DNA from: Cyclobacterium plantarum
GTDB taxonomy: Bacteria; Bacteroidota; Bacteroidia; Cytophagales; Cyclobacteriaceae
DNA length: 64,000 nt
Reading direction: 5' to 3'
Assembly: GCF_011290685.1 (NCBI RefSeq)
Contig: NZ_JAANYN010000005.1
Coordinates: forward strand, 310,001 to 374,000
The notes under the pieces were generated by a model. That model saw only the letters and a list, made by a program, of their open reading frames with translations, was not told the origin of the DNA and made no database searches. The position numbers and the translations under genes are program-made. Of this stretch, positions 43,735 to 53,700 are shown in pieces; within the stretch, counting starts at the first letter, position 1; each line of letters starts with the position of its first letter.

Positions 43735-44092
43735 TTGTTTATAATTGTTCTTTAGTGGTCATATGCCCGCCTGTCGTCGGACAGGGAATCCCTGCCTACC
43801 GGCAGGCAGGTCGCATGGTTGATAATCATCCCACTGTGTGACGTTCTCGTCATGCCTGTCTGCCTCGGGCAGGCTCGATTTCATGTTTTTATATTTAAAT
43901 GCAATCATTTCCTGGTAACATGAGTTGGGCCTAATTTACTATTAAAACCTTCATCGGTAGGCTTAAAAGGGTTTTGTGCGGTGGAAACCCTGGTAATCTC
44001 CGGTAAATCGTGACTGCCACACCATAGCTGCTACAGCATATTGTTTGCTTGATGAAGTAACCGGTTTGAGGTGTAATTAACCCGAACTCACC
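43735..44092. other. Intergenic gap within the glycan cluster, rich in palindromes
   Basis: The only break longer than 300 bp between the SusC gene and the GH95 gene. It contains REP-like palindromes (about 43759-43812) and the second copy of the 35-bp repeat, followed by GCCTGTCTGCC/GGGCAGGC. GGGCCTAATTTA at about 43927 resembles one half of the ATTAGG operator found upstream of susC. It may carry a secondary promoter for the GH29-sulfatase-GH95 block. Confidence 0.45.
43788..43870. repeat. REP-like palindrome cluster with dispersed repeat copy 2
   Basis: CCTGCCTACCGGCAGGCAGG forms a stem-loop. The segment 43820-43854 is the second, inverted copy of the 35-bp repeat at 6935-6969 (33/35). 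A second GC-rich stem, GCCTG...CGGGCAGGC, follows. Such palindrome clusters are typical of dispersed intergenic elements. Confidence 0.6.
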
Positions 44093-44818
44093 TTAGTAAG
44101 TAATTTCATTTCCTAATTTGCGGAATACCAGTTCGGCAATGGCCTTGTAACCCTCCTTATTGGGGTGCACCCCATCACTTTCAGTAAACAGTTCCGGTCG
44201 GTGATCCAAAGGCGCATTCAGGTCAATGAAATGGACGTTTTTCTCGGCTGCAACGCTTTTTGTCATGCCTATAAGTTCCTGAAGTCTGGGCTTCCGTATA
44301 GTAAGTCCGGCTATGCGTTCTCTATCAAGGCCGGGAGTTTCCAACACCATTGGCGAGGGGGCGCAAAGATAAATTTGGGGCTTGGAAGATAATTTTGATA
44401 ATTCATCAACAAGATCCCGGTAATCGCTTTCGAATTCATCCTTGTACTCCCAGCACTTACGGTCTCCACAGGTACCGTAGCCGCAGGTGTCGTTGGTGCC
44501 AAGACTGATGATAATAATGTCGGGGTTTGTGGCTTTTATTTTTGGCAACTCGTTCCATACGGTAGGGGTACCTTTCCGGATAAGGGTACATCCTCCAACG
44601 CCAAAATTCTCCACGGCATAATCTTCGCCAAGGAGCGTTTGCAATTGGGCCGGGTAGGAATGGGAGTCAGGGTCCTCCAGTCGCGCGCCGTAGGTGATGC
44701 TATCTCCTACACAGGCTACCTTTATTTTTTCCTTTGTAAAACTCGTGAATGCAAGAAGTATAAACAGCAAGCTTGTACAAAGAATAATGGCAGGGAGGAA
44801 TTGGGCTATCCGATTCAT
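44093..44818 (-). CDS. SGNH/GDSL hydrolase (probable glycan deacetylase-type esterase)
   Basis: A signal or anchor segment (FLPAIILCTSLLFILLAF) is followed by the SGNH blocks: I VACVGDSITYGARL (Ser), II NFGVGGCTL (Gly), III IISLGTNDTCG (Asn) and V ESDGVHPNKEGYKA (Asp, His). A cysteine-rich insert (CGYGTCGDRKCWEY) after block III is unusual and may form disulfides. Esterases of this fold remove acetyl groups from sugars. Its place between the two GH29 genes suggests the substrate is O-acetylated. Confidence 0.85.
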   Translation of the reverse strand: MNRIAQFLPAIILCTSLLFILLAFTSFTKEKIKVACVGDSITYGARLEDPDSHSYPAQLQTLLGEDYAVENFGVGGCTLIRKGTPTVWNELPKIKATNPDIIIISLGTNDTCGYGTCGDRKCWEYKDEFESDYRDLVDELSKLSSKPQIYLCAPSPMVLETPGLDRERIAGLTIRKPRLQELIGMTKSVAAEKNVHFIDLNAPLDHRPELFTESDGVHPNKEGYKAIAELVFRKLGNEITY

Positions 44819-44822
44819 GGGC

Positions 44823-46229
44823 TTACTTTTTAATGTGAAATACTTTTAATTGGTGTATCAGCGGATCTCCTATGGACTCCAGGATTTTTAGCCGGACCGC
44901 ATTTACTTCCATTTCGTCGAAATTATGGATCAACTTGTGCCCGATAACTGAACCCTCAAAAATGGTTTGCCAGCCTTTTTTTGTTTTGCCTTCTAATACA
45001 AATTTCCTCACTCGCTCTCCTTTCGCGATATCTTCCTGCAAAACGATGTGGTTGATGGCGGTCCTTTCTTTTAATTTAAGGGTCAGTTTTTTGCCGCTTC
45101 CTGAAGTTTCTGCCAGAGGCGTGCTAAATCTTCTTTTTATTTCATCTCCCCATTCCTTCAACCGCTGTACATCTGCCTGGGGCAACAAGCCCCTGGCATC
45201 CGGTGTTAATCCCATAATCAAGGAGGTATTGTGTCCTACACTCCTGTAGTACATGTCCATAAGGTTTTCAAGGGGATAGATATGTTGCTCATCGTCCGGC
45301 TCCCAAAACCACTCGTGCCCACCATTGTATCCGCGCAAAGGGGCATCGCTCATGGCGGGCATGTAATGCTTGCCGTCTGGATCCCCTTCCTTAAGTAGTT
45401 GAAAATTATTTTTAAGAACCACTTCCTGATTGGCAGCATGCGAGAAAGGAAAGGGAAACGTACCCCAACTGGGGTAGGGGACTGTACCGCTTTCACTTCC
45501 TCCCCAGCGGATATCTGCACGTTGGGTATTGTGATAGAAGATGCCATTGGGTTGGTTCTTTTCAAAAATGGATAGCACGTCCGGTCCCCCCTTTTCAGGG
45601 CCATGTGCTCCACCATCAAACCAAATGATGGACAGGTCACCATAGCGGGAGGTCAACTCCTCTACCATTCCCTCACACATTTTATTGTAATAAGCCTGTC
45701 TGTTTTTTGCAAATTCGTTATCCCCATTTACTTTGAAATCATGTACTCCAAAAAAGGAATTCCACCGGATCCCGATGTAAATGCCAGGGGCAATACCGTA
45801 TTTGCGGCAGGAATTAACAAAGTCCCGGACAATATCTCCTTTGCCTTCTCTCCACTTTACTGCTTTCAATGAATAGGGGTTGACATCACTTTGGTAGAGC
45901 GCAAAGCCGGTTTCATGGGTGGCCGTCAGGATGGCCATTTTAAAGCCGGCATCTTTGGCCGCTTTAATCCATTGATCCGTATCAAGCTTATCGGGATTAA
46001 AGATGTTATAATCAGGAATAGGGGTAATCCTGTTTTTTGCCTGGTTGTAGGGCTTCCCGTCAAAGACATGTAGGTCATAATGGAAAACGGCCACGAGTTC
46101 AGCATTTTGCCAGTCTAACTGGGCTTGGGTCGGAATGGGGACTTCTGCCTGCCCCCAACTCTTTAATCCATAGACTAAAAAGCACATTACCATTATCAAT
46201 CTCAATTTCATAAATCTTTTTATTTGCAT
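44823..46229 (-). CDS. GH29 alpha-L-fucosidase with C-terminal discoidin-like domain (paralogue)
   Basis: The same plan as the GH29 encoded at 42325: signal (MKLRLIMVMCFLVYGLKSWG; the ATG at 46211 may be the true start), barrel with ELVAVFHYDLHVFDGKPY, ILTATHETGFALYQSD, IYIGIRWNSFFGVHDF, IIWFDGGAHGPEKGG, LIMGLTPDARGLLPQADV, then the beta domain ending HQLKVFHIKK. The two share long identical runs, so they are recent paralogues likely tuned to different linkages. It starts 4 bp after the stop of the GH117-like gene. Confidence 0.9.
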   Translation of the reverse strand: MQIKRFMKLRLIMVMCFLVYGLKSWGQAEVPIPTQAQLDWQNAELVAVFHYDLHVFDGKPYNQAKNRITPIPDYNIFNPDKLDTDQWIKAAKDAGFKMAILTATHETGFALYQSDVNPYSLKAVKWREGKGDIVRDFVNSCRKYGIAPGIYIGIRWNSFFGVHDFKVNGDNEFAKNRQAYYNKMCEGMVEELTSRYGDLSIIWFDGGAHGPEKGGPDVLSIFEKNQPNGIFYHNTQRADIRWGGSESGTVPYPSWGTFPFPFSHAANQEVVLKNNFQLLKEGDPDGKHYMPAMSDAPLRGYNGGHEWFWEPDDEQHIYPLENLMDMYYRSVGHNTSLIMGLTPDARGLLPQADVQRLKEWGDEIKRRFSTPLAETSGSGKKLTLKLKERTAINHIVLQEDIAKGERVRKFVLEGKTKKGWQTIFEGSVIGHKLIHNFDEMEVNAVRLKILESIGDPLIHQLKVFHIKK

Positions 46230-46233
46230 TTTT

Positions 46234-47250
46234 CTATTTTGACGTTAGCTCGAACCGTACCAGGTAACATTCGTGTTTGTTTGGAATCATGGATATACCC
46301 CATTTTAATCCTTCTCCTACAACCACAGGATCGGTTATGTCAGGCCGAAAACCTCCCGGGGCAACCGCACGTTCTTTTACCTTTGCATTGAGCTTGTTTG
46401 ACATAAAATCAACTCCATCAGGGGCATATTCAAATGTTTCCGATAAGGAAGCAAAGGCACCCACGCCGGTACCCTGGGGCCAGATGAATACTTCGTGGCT
46501 CCTTTCGAGTATTTCTTTTCCGAATTTGGTGTATGGCCCTTCCGGGTGTTTGGCATACGCCACGCCCATACTGGTGTGCGCCGGGCCGCCCTGTCCGCCA
46601 AGAAGGGATCGGCCTTTGTAATACATCCAGTACAAACCATTTCGGTATAGCAAGGAGGCATCATCCACCCGGTAACTATCAAATTTTTCAGGCTCCACAC
46701 TTACTTTCAGAATGGGCTCCTGGTTTATCCGCTTGAAAGGTCCGGTGGGAGAGTCAGCTACCGCCACACCGATCGCTGTGATGTCGCTGATATTATTGTT
46801 CTCAAACTCGCCTTTGGGGTTTCCTGGTGTCGGCTTTACCCCGGTATAATACAGGTAGTATTTGCCATCGGCGAAAAATATGTTTGGCGTAAAAACGGCT
46901 TGTGAATCCCATTTGCCATTTTCTCCTACGTCTAGCATCTGACCAATTTCTGTCCAGGTAAATCCCTCGTCTTCCGATTTGGCGCACCATACGCTTGCTC
47001 CCCAGTATCCGGCTCCCCAATATTTGGGTTGGGCATCGGGGATTTTGGTGTAATACACGTAATAGGTTTCTCCGACTTTGATGACATCGCTGGGATCCCT
47101 GCGGGTAACTCCGGCTTCATATCCAATGCCTGAAACATCGGAAAATGTAAATTCACCGCCTGAAAAGCTGGTATTGGATTCCTGGGCAATGATCGAATTG
47201 GTAGAAAGGACAAAAAGGAGTAACAGAATTTTATAGTATTTTATTTTCAT
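46234..47250 (-). CDS. GH43/GH117-type five-bladed beta-propeller glycosidase
   Basis: The 338-residue protein has a Sec signal (ILLLLFVLSTNSIIAQ). The first blade shows the RRDPSDVIKVGETYYVYYTK signature, then AGYWGASVWCAKSEDEGFTW, DSQAVFTPNIFFADGKYYLYY, DSYRVDDASLLYRNGLYWMYY and WPQGTGVGAFA. This order matches GH117 exo-enzymes (known for 3,6-anhydro-L-galactose) within clan GH-B-like propellers; a plain GH43 assignment is possible. Either way the substrate is an L-sugar-like or arabinose-like unit. It is co-directional with 63 bp to the upstream SASA gene. Confidence 0.75.
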   Translation of the reverse strand: MKIKYYKILLLLFVLSTNSIIAQESNTSFSGGEFTFSDVSGIGYEAGVTRRDPSDVIKVGETYYVYYTKIPDAQPKYWGAGYWGASVWCAKSEDEGFTWTEIGQMLDVGENGKWDSQAVFTPNIFFADGKYYLYYTGVKPTPGNPKGEFENNNISDITAIGVAVADSPTGPFKRINQEPILKVSVEPEKFDSYRVDDASLLYRNGLYWMYYKGRSLLGGQGGPAHTSMGVAYAKHPEGPYTKFGKEILERSHEVFIWPQGTGVGAFASLSETFEYAPDGVDFMSNKLNAKVKERAVAPGGFRPDITDPVVVGEGLKWGISMIPNKHECYLVRFELTSK

Positions 47251-47313
47251 TTAATAACCGGCTTAAATTAAGATTATTTGGTATACGTTTTCATAGGCAA
47301 TATCAGCAGTACT

Positions 47314-48249
47314 TTAAAAAAGAAAGCTGGGATTCCTTAGACCATTTCTATTTGTATTTGAAAATATAACTGACAGGTGCTTCTCTTCCAAACCAATAGC
47401 AATCCCGATGTACTGCCACCTATCGGCAAAGGTTTGTTCATTTGAACTAAAATGCCTCGTATCCGATACTACCTTATAAGCTTTAAAGATGCGATGACCG
47501 TGTGTTACCAATCCCGAAGGCGTCAAATGGGTAACATCCGCTTTTGGCAGGCCATGCATGGTCGTATAGATAATATTCGTATCCCTTTGAGCAATTTTTT
47601 GCTGGGCTTCAAGAACAATTGGCCGCTCCACAACAAAATAGTGTTGTTCATCTACCCCCAAAATAACCTTAAGGGCATCGTTTTTTACAACTTCAGACCG
47701 CAAATGGGCAATCAGTTGACTTAAATTTTTTTCATAATTTTTAGCTGCTTCATCATCTCCGGCATCCGTTTCGCCCTGTATCCAAATAAAGCCCCTGATG
47801 TTAACCTGATACCCACTCTCCTCCAGATTTTCCACGGCTTTTTTTAAATCTGTGACCATGGCATCATAGATGCCCCCTTCTCCGGGTGATTTCCAATCCC
47901 TTTTCAGCCCGGTTCCACCCCGGGTATATTTGAAAATGGCAGGATGGTAGCCGGCTTTTTTCAATTCCCTGGCAAAGCTCACTTCCGGGCCAAAATGGCC
48001 GGAAGGAAACCTCCCTTTTTGGGCTTGCATGGGTATCCAATCACCATTCGAACTTTCTTTGCCAGATACAGTGTAGTTTAATAAAATGTCATTATCCAAT
48101 GCTTCCTCATCTATTGGGTATTCCGTTGCATCACCCATATATCCCTGCGCATTGGATTGTCCGGCCCAGATAAAAAGATCAACGGTTTCCTGGGCAGCAA
48201 GCCAGGAGGGAAGCAGTAAAAAAAACAGTGCTATTTTAAGGGTGTTCAT
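47314..48249 (-). CDS. SASA-type carbohydrate esterase (sialate O-acetylesterase-like)
   Basis: A signal (LKIALFFLLLPSWLAAQ) precedes an SGNH-fold domain of the SASA type: DLFIWAGQSNAQGYMGD (catalytic Ser), YTRGGTGLKRDW, FIWIQGETDAGDD (block III with Gln/Glu) and VTHLTPSGLVTHG (catalytic His). The last 45 residues lack motifs. Such enzymes deacetylate sugars, so with the SGNH protein the locus has two esterases. It follows the SusD-side lipoprotein by 156 bp. Confidence 0.85.
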   Translation of the reverse strand: MNTLKIALFFLLLPSWLAAQETVDLFIWAGQSNAQGYMGDATEYPIDEEALDNDILLNYTVSGKESSNGDWIPMQAQKGRFPSGHFGPEVSFARELKKAGYHPAIFKYTRGGTGLKRDWKSPGEGGIYDAMVTDLKKAVENLEESGYQVNIRGFIWIQGETDAGDDEAAKNYEKNLSQLIAHLRSEVVKNDALKVILGVDEQHYFVVERPIVLEAQQKIAQRDTNIIYTTMHGLPKADVTHLTPSGLVTHGHRIFKAYKVVSDTRHFSSNEQTFADRWQYIGIAIGLEEKHLSVIFSNTNRNGLRNPSFLF

Positions 48250-48405
48250 AGGTTATCTTTATGGCAATTAAATCTGTGGATTTTGTGTAGTTGTATATTT
48301 TTCTACTCGGCAATAATTTGAATGCCAGGTATAAATCAAGCAGCCAAGATACACTTGACTGCTTGAATTGCTTTTTATTTGAGAACTTATTTTAAATTTC
48401 AGGAC

Positions 48406-48858
48406 TTATTGTCCTTCCACAATCCTGATCACCCAATCGTGTGTTGTTCCATCGGCTGAAACAAGCTTGTAAATAAATTCTCTATCGGATAAATCGGTAA
48501 TAATACCAGCAACAGGCGAAAGCCCAACAGGTTCTACCCGCATGCTTTGATGGTTAATAATGATCCCTGCCCTGCTAAGATCAGCGGCCGCTGGTACGGT
48601 AACTGTTGCAGTGAAATTTTCATCTTCAATCACCGCATTTCCGGTTGAAATAATGAGTCTTCTGCGCGCCGGTGTCAACTCTTCATTTTCATAATATTCC
48701 TGAAGCTCATGCTCATCTGCTTGTAAGGTAAATATATTTACATTGGTGATAAAGGCAGTGTCTCCCCATTGTCCTTCATCAAAGTCAATCCTGGGTTCGC
48801 AGGCAGATAGTACCCCTGCAATTACCAGGATATATAGTATTAAAATATTCTTTTTCAT
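48406..48858 (-). CDS. Small surface lipoprotein next to SusD (DUF5018-like)
   Basis: I choose the ATG at 48858 (MKKNILILYILVIAGVLSAC, Cys20); the frame also allows 48867. The 130-residue mature part has Ig-like strands and ends DREFIYKLVSADGTTHDWVIRIVEG, a pattern seen in DUF5018-type PUL lipoproteins. It probably binds glycan on the cell surface as an accessory SGBP. It sits 28 bp after the SusD stop. Confidence 0.7.
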   Translation of the reverse strand: MKKNILILYILVIAGVLSACEPRIDFDEGQWGDTAFITNVNIFTLQADEHELQEYYENEELTPARRRLIISTGNAVIEDENFTATVTVPAAADLSRAGIIINHQSMRVEPVGLSPVAGIITDLSDREFIYKLVSADGTTHDWVIRIVEGQ

Positions 48859-48886
48859 ATCATTCATTTTTTGAAAATCAATTAAT

Positions 48887-50773
48887 TTAGAACCATCCGG
48901 GATTTTGTGTCAATTCATACCCAGCATCGCTATATACCTCAATTTCATTTCTTGGGATTGGGGATAGGTATACACGGCCTGGTTCAATGAAGAAACCCTC
49001 TCCAGAAGATCTAAAATCCGGGTTTCGGAAAAATGGATTGATGTGCCCATCGCTGAAGATATCAAAATCTTCACCCATCGTCAAGGCCCAAATACCTGTA
49101 TTGCCCGGGTTAACCCCGTCTGCTTCTAATATTGATGGATCATTGTAATAATCAACAAACTCCTGGTAGTGGGCACCCTTTGGTTTCCAATCATTGATCA
49201 CCTGATGAAAGACGGCCCACCTTTTCAAGTCATTCTGCCGGTGTCCTTCAAAAGCAAGTTCTACCAATCGTTCTCTCCGGATCTCATTTACAATATTTGA
49301 CTCGGAAGGCTCGAAGCCATTTTCTGCCGAATAATTAACAGGCCAGGAATTAATGTCAGCCAATGACATGGGAGCCATACCTACCCTCTCACGAAGTAGA
49401 TTCACTGTTTTGTCCAAATCACTTTGATTGATCGTACCCAGTATGGCTTTTGCTTCTGCCAGCGCCAATAATCCTTCTGCATACCGTATCAATACCTCAT
49501 CGGTAGAGCCATTTCGCCATTCATTGTTATCCAAAATAGCTCCTTTCCACCTGCGAAGTCCTGTTGAGGTATAGTTTGCCGAGAAAACGTTGTTGAGCTG
49601 CGGATACCTTAAGGGTAGCGGACTCGGTGTAGTCCCGTAACCTTGTATTTGCTGGTGAGGTCCTCTGTCAGGAGTCCAGACTGACTGTCTGAAGCGCGGA
49701 TCGAGGTTTTCACCCAAATTATTCAGACTTGCATAATCTAATGGCAAAGCAGATAGTTCTTGCGGAACCCCTTCTTTATCCAGGTAACTGCCAACCAGTT
49801 TCCAGGTTAGCGCCTGCGCATTATCAACTACCAAATCGTAGAAATTATGTCCCACAATTTCATTCACATCGTAGATGCGGTATAGAAACACCCCCGCAGA
49901 TGATGAGGCATCTTGCTGGGAAAACAGTTGATTATAGGCCTCATTAAAGGGGCCTCCGTTGGTAAATAAATTGGTGCCCTGATGATCAATCAATTGCTGT
50001 ATGGTAGGTTCGACCAATTGTAAAAACTCACTTCCATCCCTGCCTTCGACCGCAAATGGGGTGTTTTTCGATCCATGGTAACGCTCCCAGCTGCCTTCAA
50101 ATAAAGCCGTCCGTGCTTTCATCACCAGGGCAGCTTCTTTGGTTACCCTTCCCGGTGTAGCAAAAGAAGTGTTTTTCCAACCCAGGTTAACAATGGCAGA
50201 GTCCAGGTCCTGAATGATAAATTTAGCCACATCGTACCTGGAGTCTCTTGCTTTATATAACCGTTCACTATCTGTATCCAGTACTTCCGTGTAAATGGGA
50301 ACATCTCCATACCGCTCCAACATGTTCAGATAGACCCAGGCCCTGAAAAAATAGGCTTCTCCTGTATATTGATTGGATTCAACACTTACATCAACGCGCC
50401 TTGCGTTATTTATCAAATAATTAATTTGTCTAATCCAGTTGAAGTTCCCATTCCAGCTGCCATCGGTGGCTGGGGCCTGCCCGGAGGCTCCTCTTTGGAA
50501 TAAAAAGCCGGAAGGACCGGTGCCCACCTGTATGTCGGTATTGGCATCTAAGAAATTATTCATAGGGCCATTTCCCTGGCTTTGAAAATGGTACCTTGGT
50601 AAAAGCCTGTAAAAGCCATTTGCCATTACTTTTAAATCATTTGGGGAGGTAAAGTAGGTGGCATCGGTCATTGCATCTAAGGGATATCTTTCCAGAAAAT
50701 CCTCTACGCAGCTATAAAATGACATTGTAAATAGAATTAGCAATGTCCTTATATATTTCAGATTAAATTTCAT
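48887..50773 (-). CDS. susD: SusD/RagB-family glycan-binding lipoprotein
   Basis: MKFNLKYIRTLLILFTMSFYSC gives a lipoprotein signal (Cys22). The body has the SusD TPR-like helical fold: ERYPLDAMTDATYFTSPNDLK, AYFFRAWVYLNMLERYGDVPI, EAALVMKARTALFEGSWERY, and the C-terminal NEIRRERLVELAFEGHRQNDLKRW typical of RagB/SusD. It caps the SusC channel and binds the oligosaccharide. It starts 16 bp after the SusC stop. Confidence 0.96.
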   Translation of the reverse strand: MKFNLKYIRTLLILFTMSFYSCVEDFLERYPLDAMTDATYFTSPNDLKVMANGFYRLLPRYHFQSQGNGPMNNFLDANTDIQVGTGPSGFLFQRGASGQAPATDGSWNGNFNWIRQINYLINNARRVDVSVESNQYTGEAYFFRAWVYLNMLERYGDVPIYTEVLDTDSERLYKARDSRYDVAKFIIQDLDSAIVNLGWKNTSFATPGRVTKEAALVMKARTALFEGSWERYHGSKNTPFAVEGRDGSEFLQLVEPTIQQLIDHQGTNLFTNGGPFNEAYNQLFSQQDASSSAGVFLYRIYDVNEIVGHNFYDLVVDNAQALTWKLVGSYLDKEGVPQELSALPLDYASLNNLGENLDPRFRQSVWTPDRGPHQQIQGYGTTPSPLPLRYPQLNNVFSANYTSTGLRRWKGAILDNNEWRNGSTDEVLIRYAEGLLALAEAKAILGTINQSDLDKTVNLLRERVGMAPMSLADINSWPVNYSAENGFEPSESNIVNEIRRERLVELAFEGHRQNDLKRWAVFHQVINDWKPKGAHYQEFVDYYNDPSILEADGVNPGNTGIWALTMGEDFDIFSDGHINPFFRNPDFRSSGEGFFIEPGRVYLSPIPRNEIEVYSDAGYELTQNPGWF

Positions 50774-50789
50774 AGTTAATTTTTTTATA

Positions 50790-53700
50790 TTAAATACCTA
50801 TGTTCACACCAAAAGAAATTTGACGCTGTGGAGGATATCCATTTCCGCCGTATCTGGAAAGGATTTCGGGTTCATACCTGAAATTTGATTTATAGTAAAT
50901 CATTCCCAGATTTTCAGCACTTGTATAGACATACACCTTTCTCATTTTTATCCTTTCCAGCAGTGTTTGTGGTAGGTTGTAACCCAGTCGTAAATTCTGA
51001 ACCCTGAGATGGGCCAGGTTTTCTACATATTGGTCGTTTGCCCCATAGGTTTTGAAGGAGTGCCTGGGGAAATAATTGTCCGGTGTTTCGGGTGTCCAGG
51101 TACCCAACTCCCTGTGGCTTGTAAACCATTTTGAATTCCAGATATTATTTCCAGCCGGAATGACGTGGAAGTTGTTGGTATAGGTAATCCATTTGGGTAC
51201 ACCGGTAAAGGTTACCGAAAGATCAATGCCATTCCAGTTGGCTTGCAAATTCATACCATACCGGTACCGCCCATAGTTATAACCGGCCATGACCTGGTCT
51301 CCCCGGGCATACCACCTGCCGCCTTCTCCTGCATTGATCTGCCCATCGCCATTTAAATCTTTCATCATCAGATCTCCCGGGTAGTACCAACCGCCTCCCT
51401 GAGGGACGTTTGCTTCCACATCGGCGATATCTTGTGCCACACCATTGGACTCATACATCCATATCTGTCCAAATACCTCGCCCGGAGTCCAGGTACCATT
51501 TCTTTGTCCATTGATGTTTTCGTCGTATTCTACCACATAACCTATATAATCGGCAATGTTAAATCTTGCAGAATAATTAAATGGTCTGCCGGCTAACCTG
51601 CCCGTATTTCTCCACTTCATCGAAAACTCCCAGCCTCTGGTCTCACTAACTGCGTTATTGATACTTGGCAAACCGGTTCCAATGGTTTCTGGTAAAATTT
51701 TAGCAGGGCCTGGTTGATTATAAATGGTACGTTGATACCAATCGTAAGTCAACTCGAGCCTGTTTTCTATAGCCACTACATCAAGACCAAACCCAAGTGT
51801 TTGAGGTGAGGACCAGGTTAAATCGGAACTTACCAATGGTGGCATAAAGACCATGTTTGGTTTCACTCCGCCAAGCAATACATCCCCATTTCCTATACCG
51901 GTACCCATGGTTGGAAGGTACAGGTAATTACCAGATCCAGGGTCGCCGGAAGAGGTATAGGCGGCTCTTATTTTGAAGGCATCTACTTTATTGACAGACC
52001 AGAAATTTTCTTTTGCTATATTCCATGCTCCGGAAACGGAGGGGAAAAAGGACCACCTGATGTCTGCCGGAAATTTTGAATGTGCATCATAGCGGCCATT
52101 AAATTCGATAAAGTATTTTTCAGCATAGTTGTATGCCATCCTACCAAAGACACCCTGTGTAGCCCAATGGGTTAACATGTCATTCACAGTTGGATTTGGG
52201 TTGAAGGTGGTACTGATACTGGGTACCGAATTGGTATATAGATCCCTACCTACACCGGCTAAACGGGAAAAATTGTTGTATTCTTCCTGGTAACCTACCA
52301 ATGCATTTATGGAGTGATTCCCAATCTGCGTATTGTAATCGGCAACGATATCCGCTGTGTGGTAATTGGTAAAATTCATTTGCCGGATTACACTACTTTG
52401 TTGTGCAGACCTTGCGGAGTTTCGGATGCTTCCATCTGCCTCTTCCACAAAAATCACAAATGTGTTGCGCTCAAGGTGGGAAGTAAGGTTTCTCCAGGTA
52501 TAATTTCCCCGAATGTCAAGCCCTTTAAATGGTTTTACTGTAAACCCACCGGTAAGTGTGGTTTCGTTTCTTTCATTGGTTTGGGTTCCGCCTTCTCCGC
52601 GCAATGAGGGACCACTACTTAGAAAAGAGGGACTCCCATTCGGATTTAAATCATTCCAATTGGGAAGTGATGCGGATGCATTCTGCCAAATGTCACCGTA
52701 ATTTGGTCCTCCTCCCCGATAATTGGGTGCTGTTTCATCTGTTCTTACATAGTTCATGCTCATCCTGAGGCTAAGCCAATCCGTAACATCTGAATTTACT
52801 TTTAAGAGCGCATTGTACCTGTTCAACCTGTCATCGGAACCTTTTATGAGCCCCATGGACTCATTGTACCCAAGACCCACATAATAACCCGTATTGTTAC
52901 TTCCTCCTGAAACGCTGGCATTGTGTTGTTGACTTGGAACAGTGCTTTTATACATGATATCAAACCAGTCACTGTTGCCATTCATGTCCCAGTGTGCACC
53001 ATAGGTGCCATTTTCGGTTACTATATTATTGGGGATTAATCCGGCACCATAATCCCTCATTCTTTGGATGGCCTCTTCTGTATAAATAGGCGCTTGTAAT
53101 GAGTTTCTATATTGCTCATTTATTTTTTCTGCATATTCCCAGGAATTGGCCCATTGGGGCATTCCTATGGGCGATCCTATACTGTAATTACCGCTGTAAT
53201 TGACCTGTATTTTTTCTCCTTTTGTACCTGATTTAGTGGTGATTAGAATTACTCCGGAAGGAGCTCTTGAACCATAAATGGCAGAAGCAGCAGCATCTTT
53301 CAACACCGTAACCGATTCTACATCATTTGGATTTACATCGCTCATGGTACGCTCGATTCCGTCCACTAATACAAGAGGTCCGCCTTTCTGGCCAAATCCC
53401 GTATACCCGCGAATGTTGAAATTTGACTCTTGTGCAGGGCCACCATTAACCGGCGTCACATACAAGCCAGCTACAGCACCCTGAAGTGCTTCAGATAACC
53501 TGTTAATGGGCCGGTTTTCGATCAACTCACTACCAATTTGTTCCACGGCTGCGGTAAGGTGCGATTTCTTTTGGGTACCAAAACCAACCACAACTACTTC
53601 ATCCATTTGAGCAATGTCTTCGGTGAGCGTGATTTCCAAATCCGTTCGATTCCCCACTTCGATTTCCTGAGTGACAAAACCCAAGAAAGAAACCACTAAT

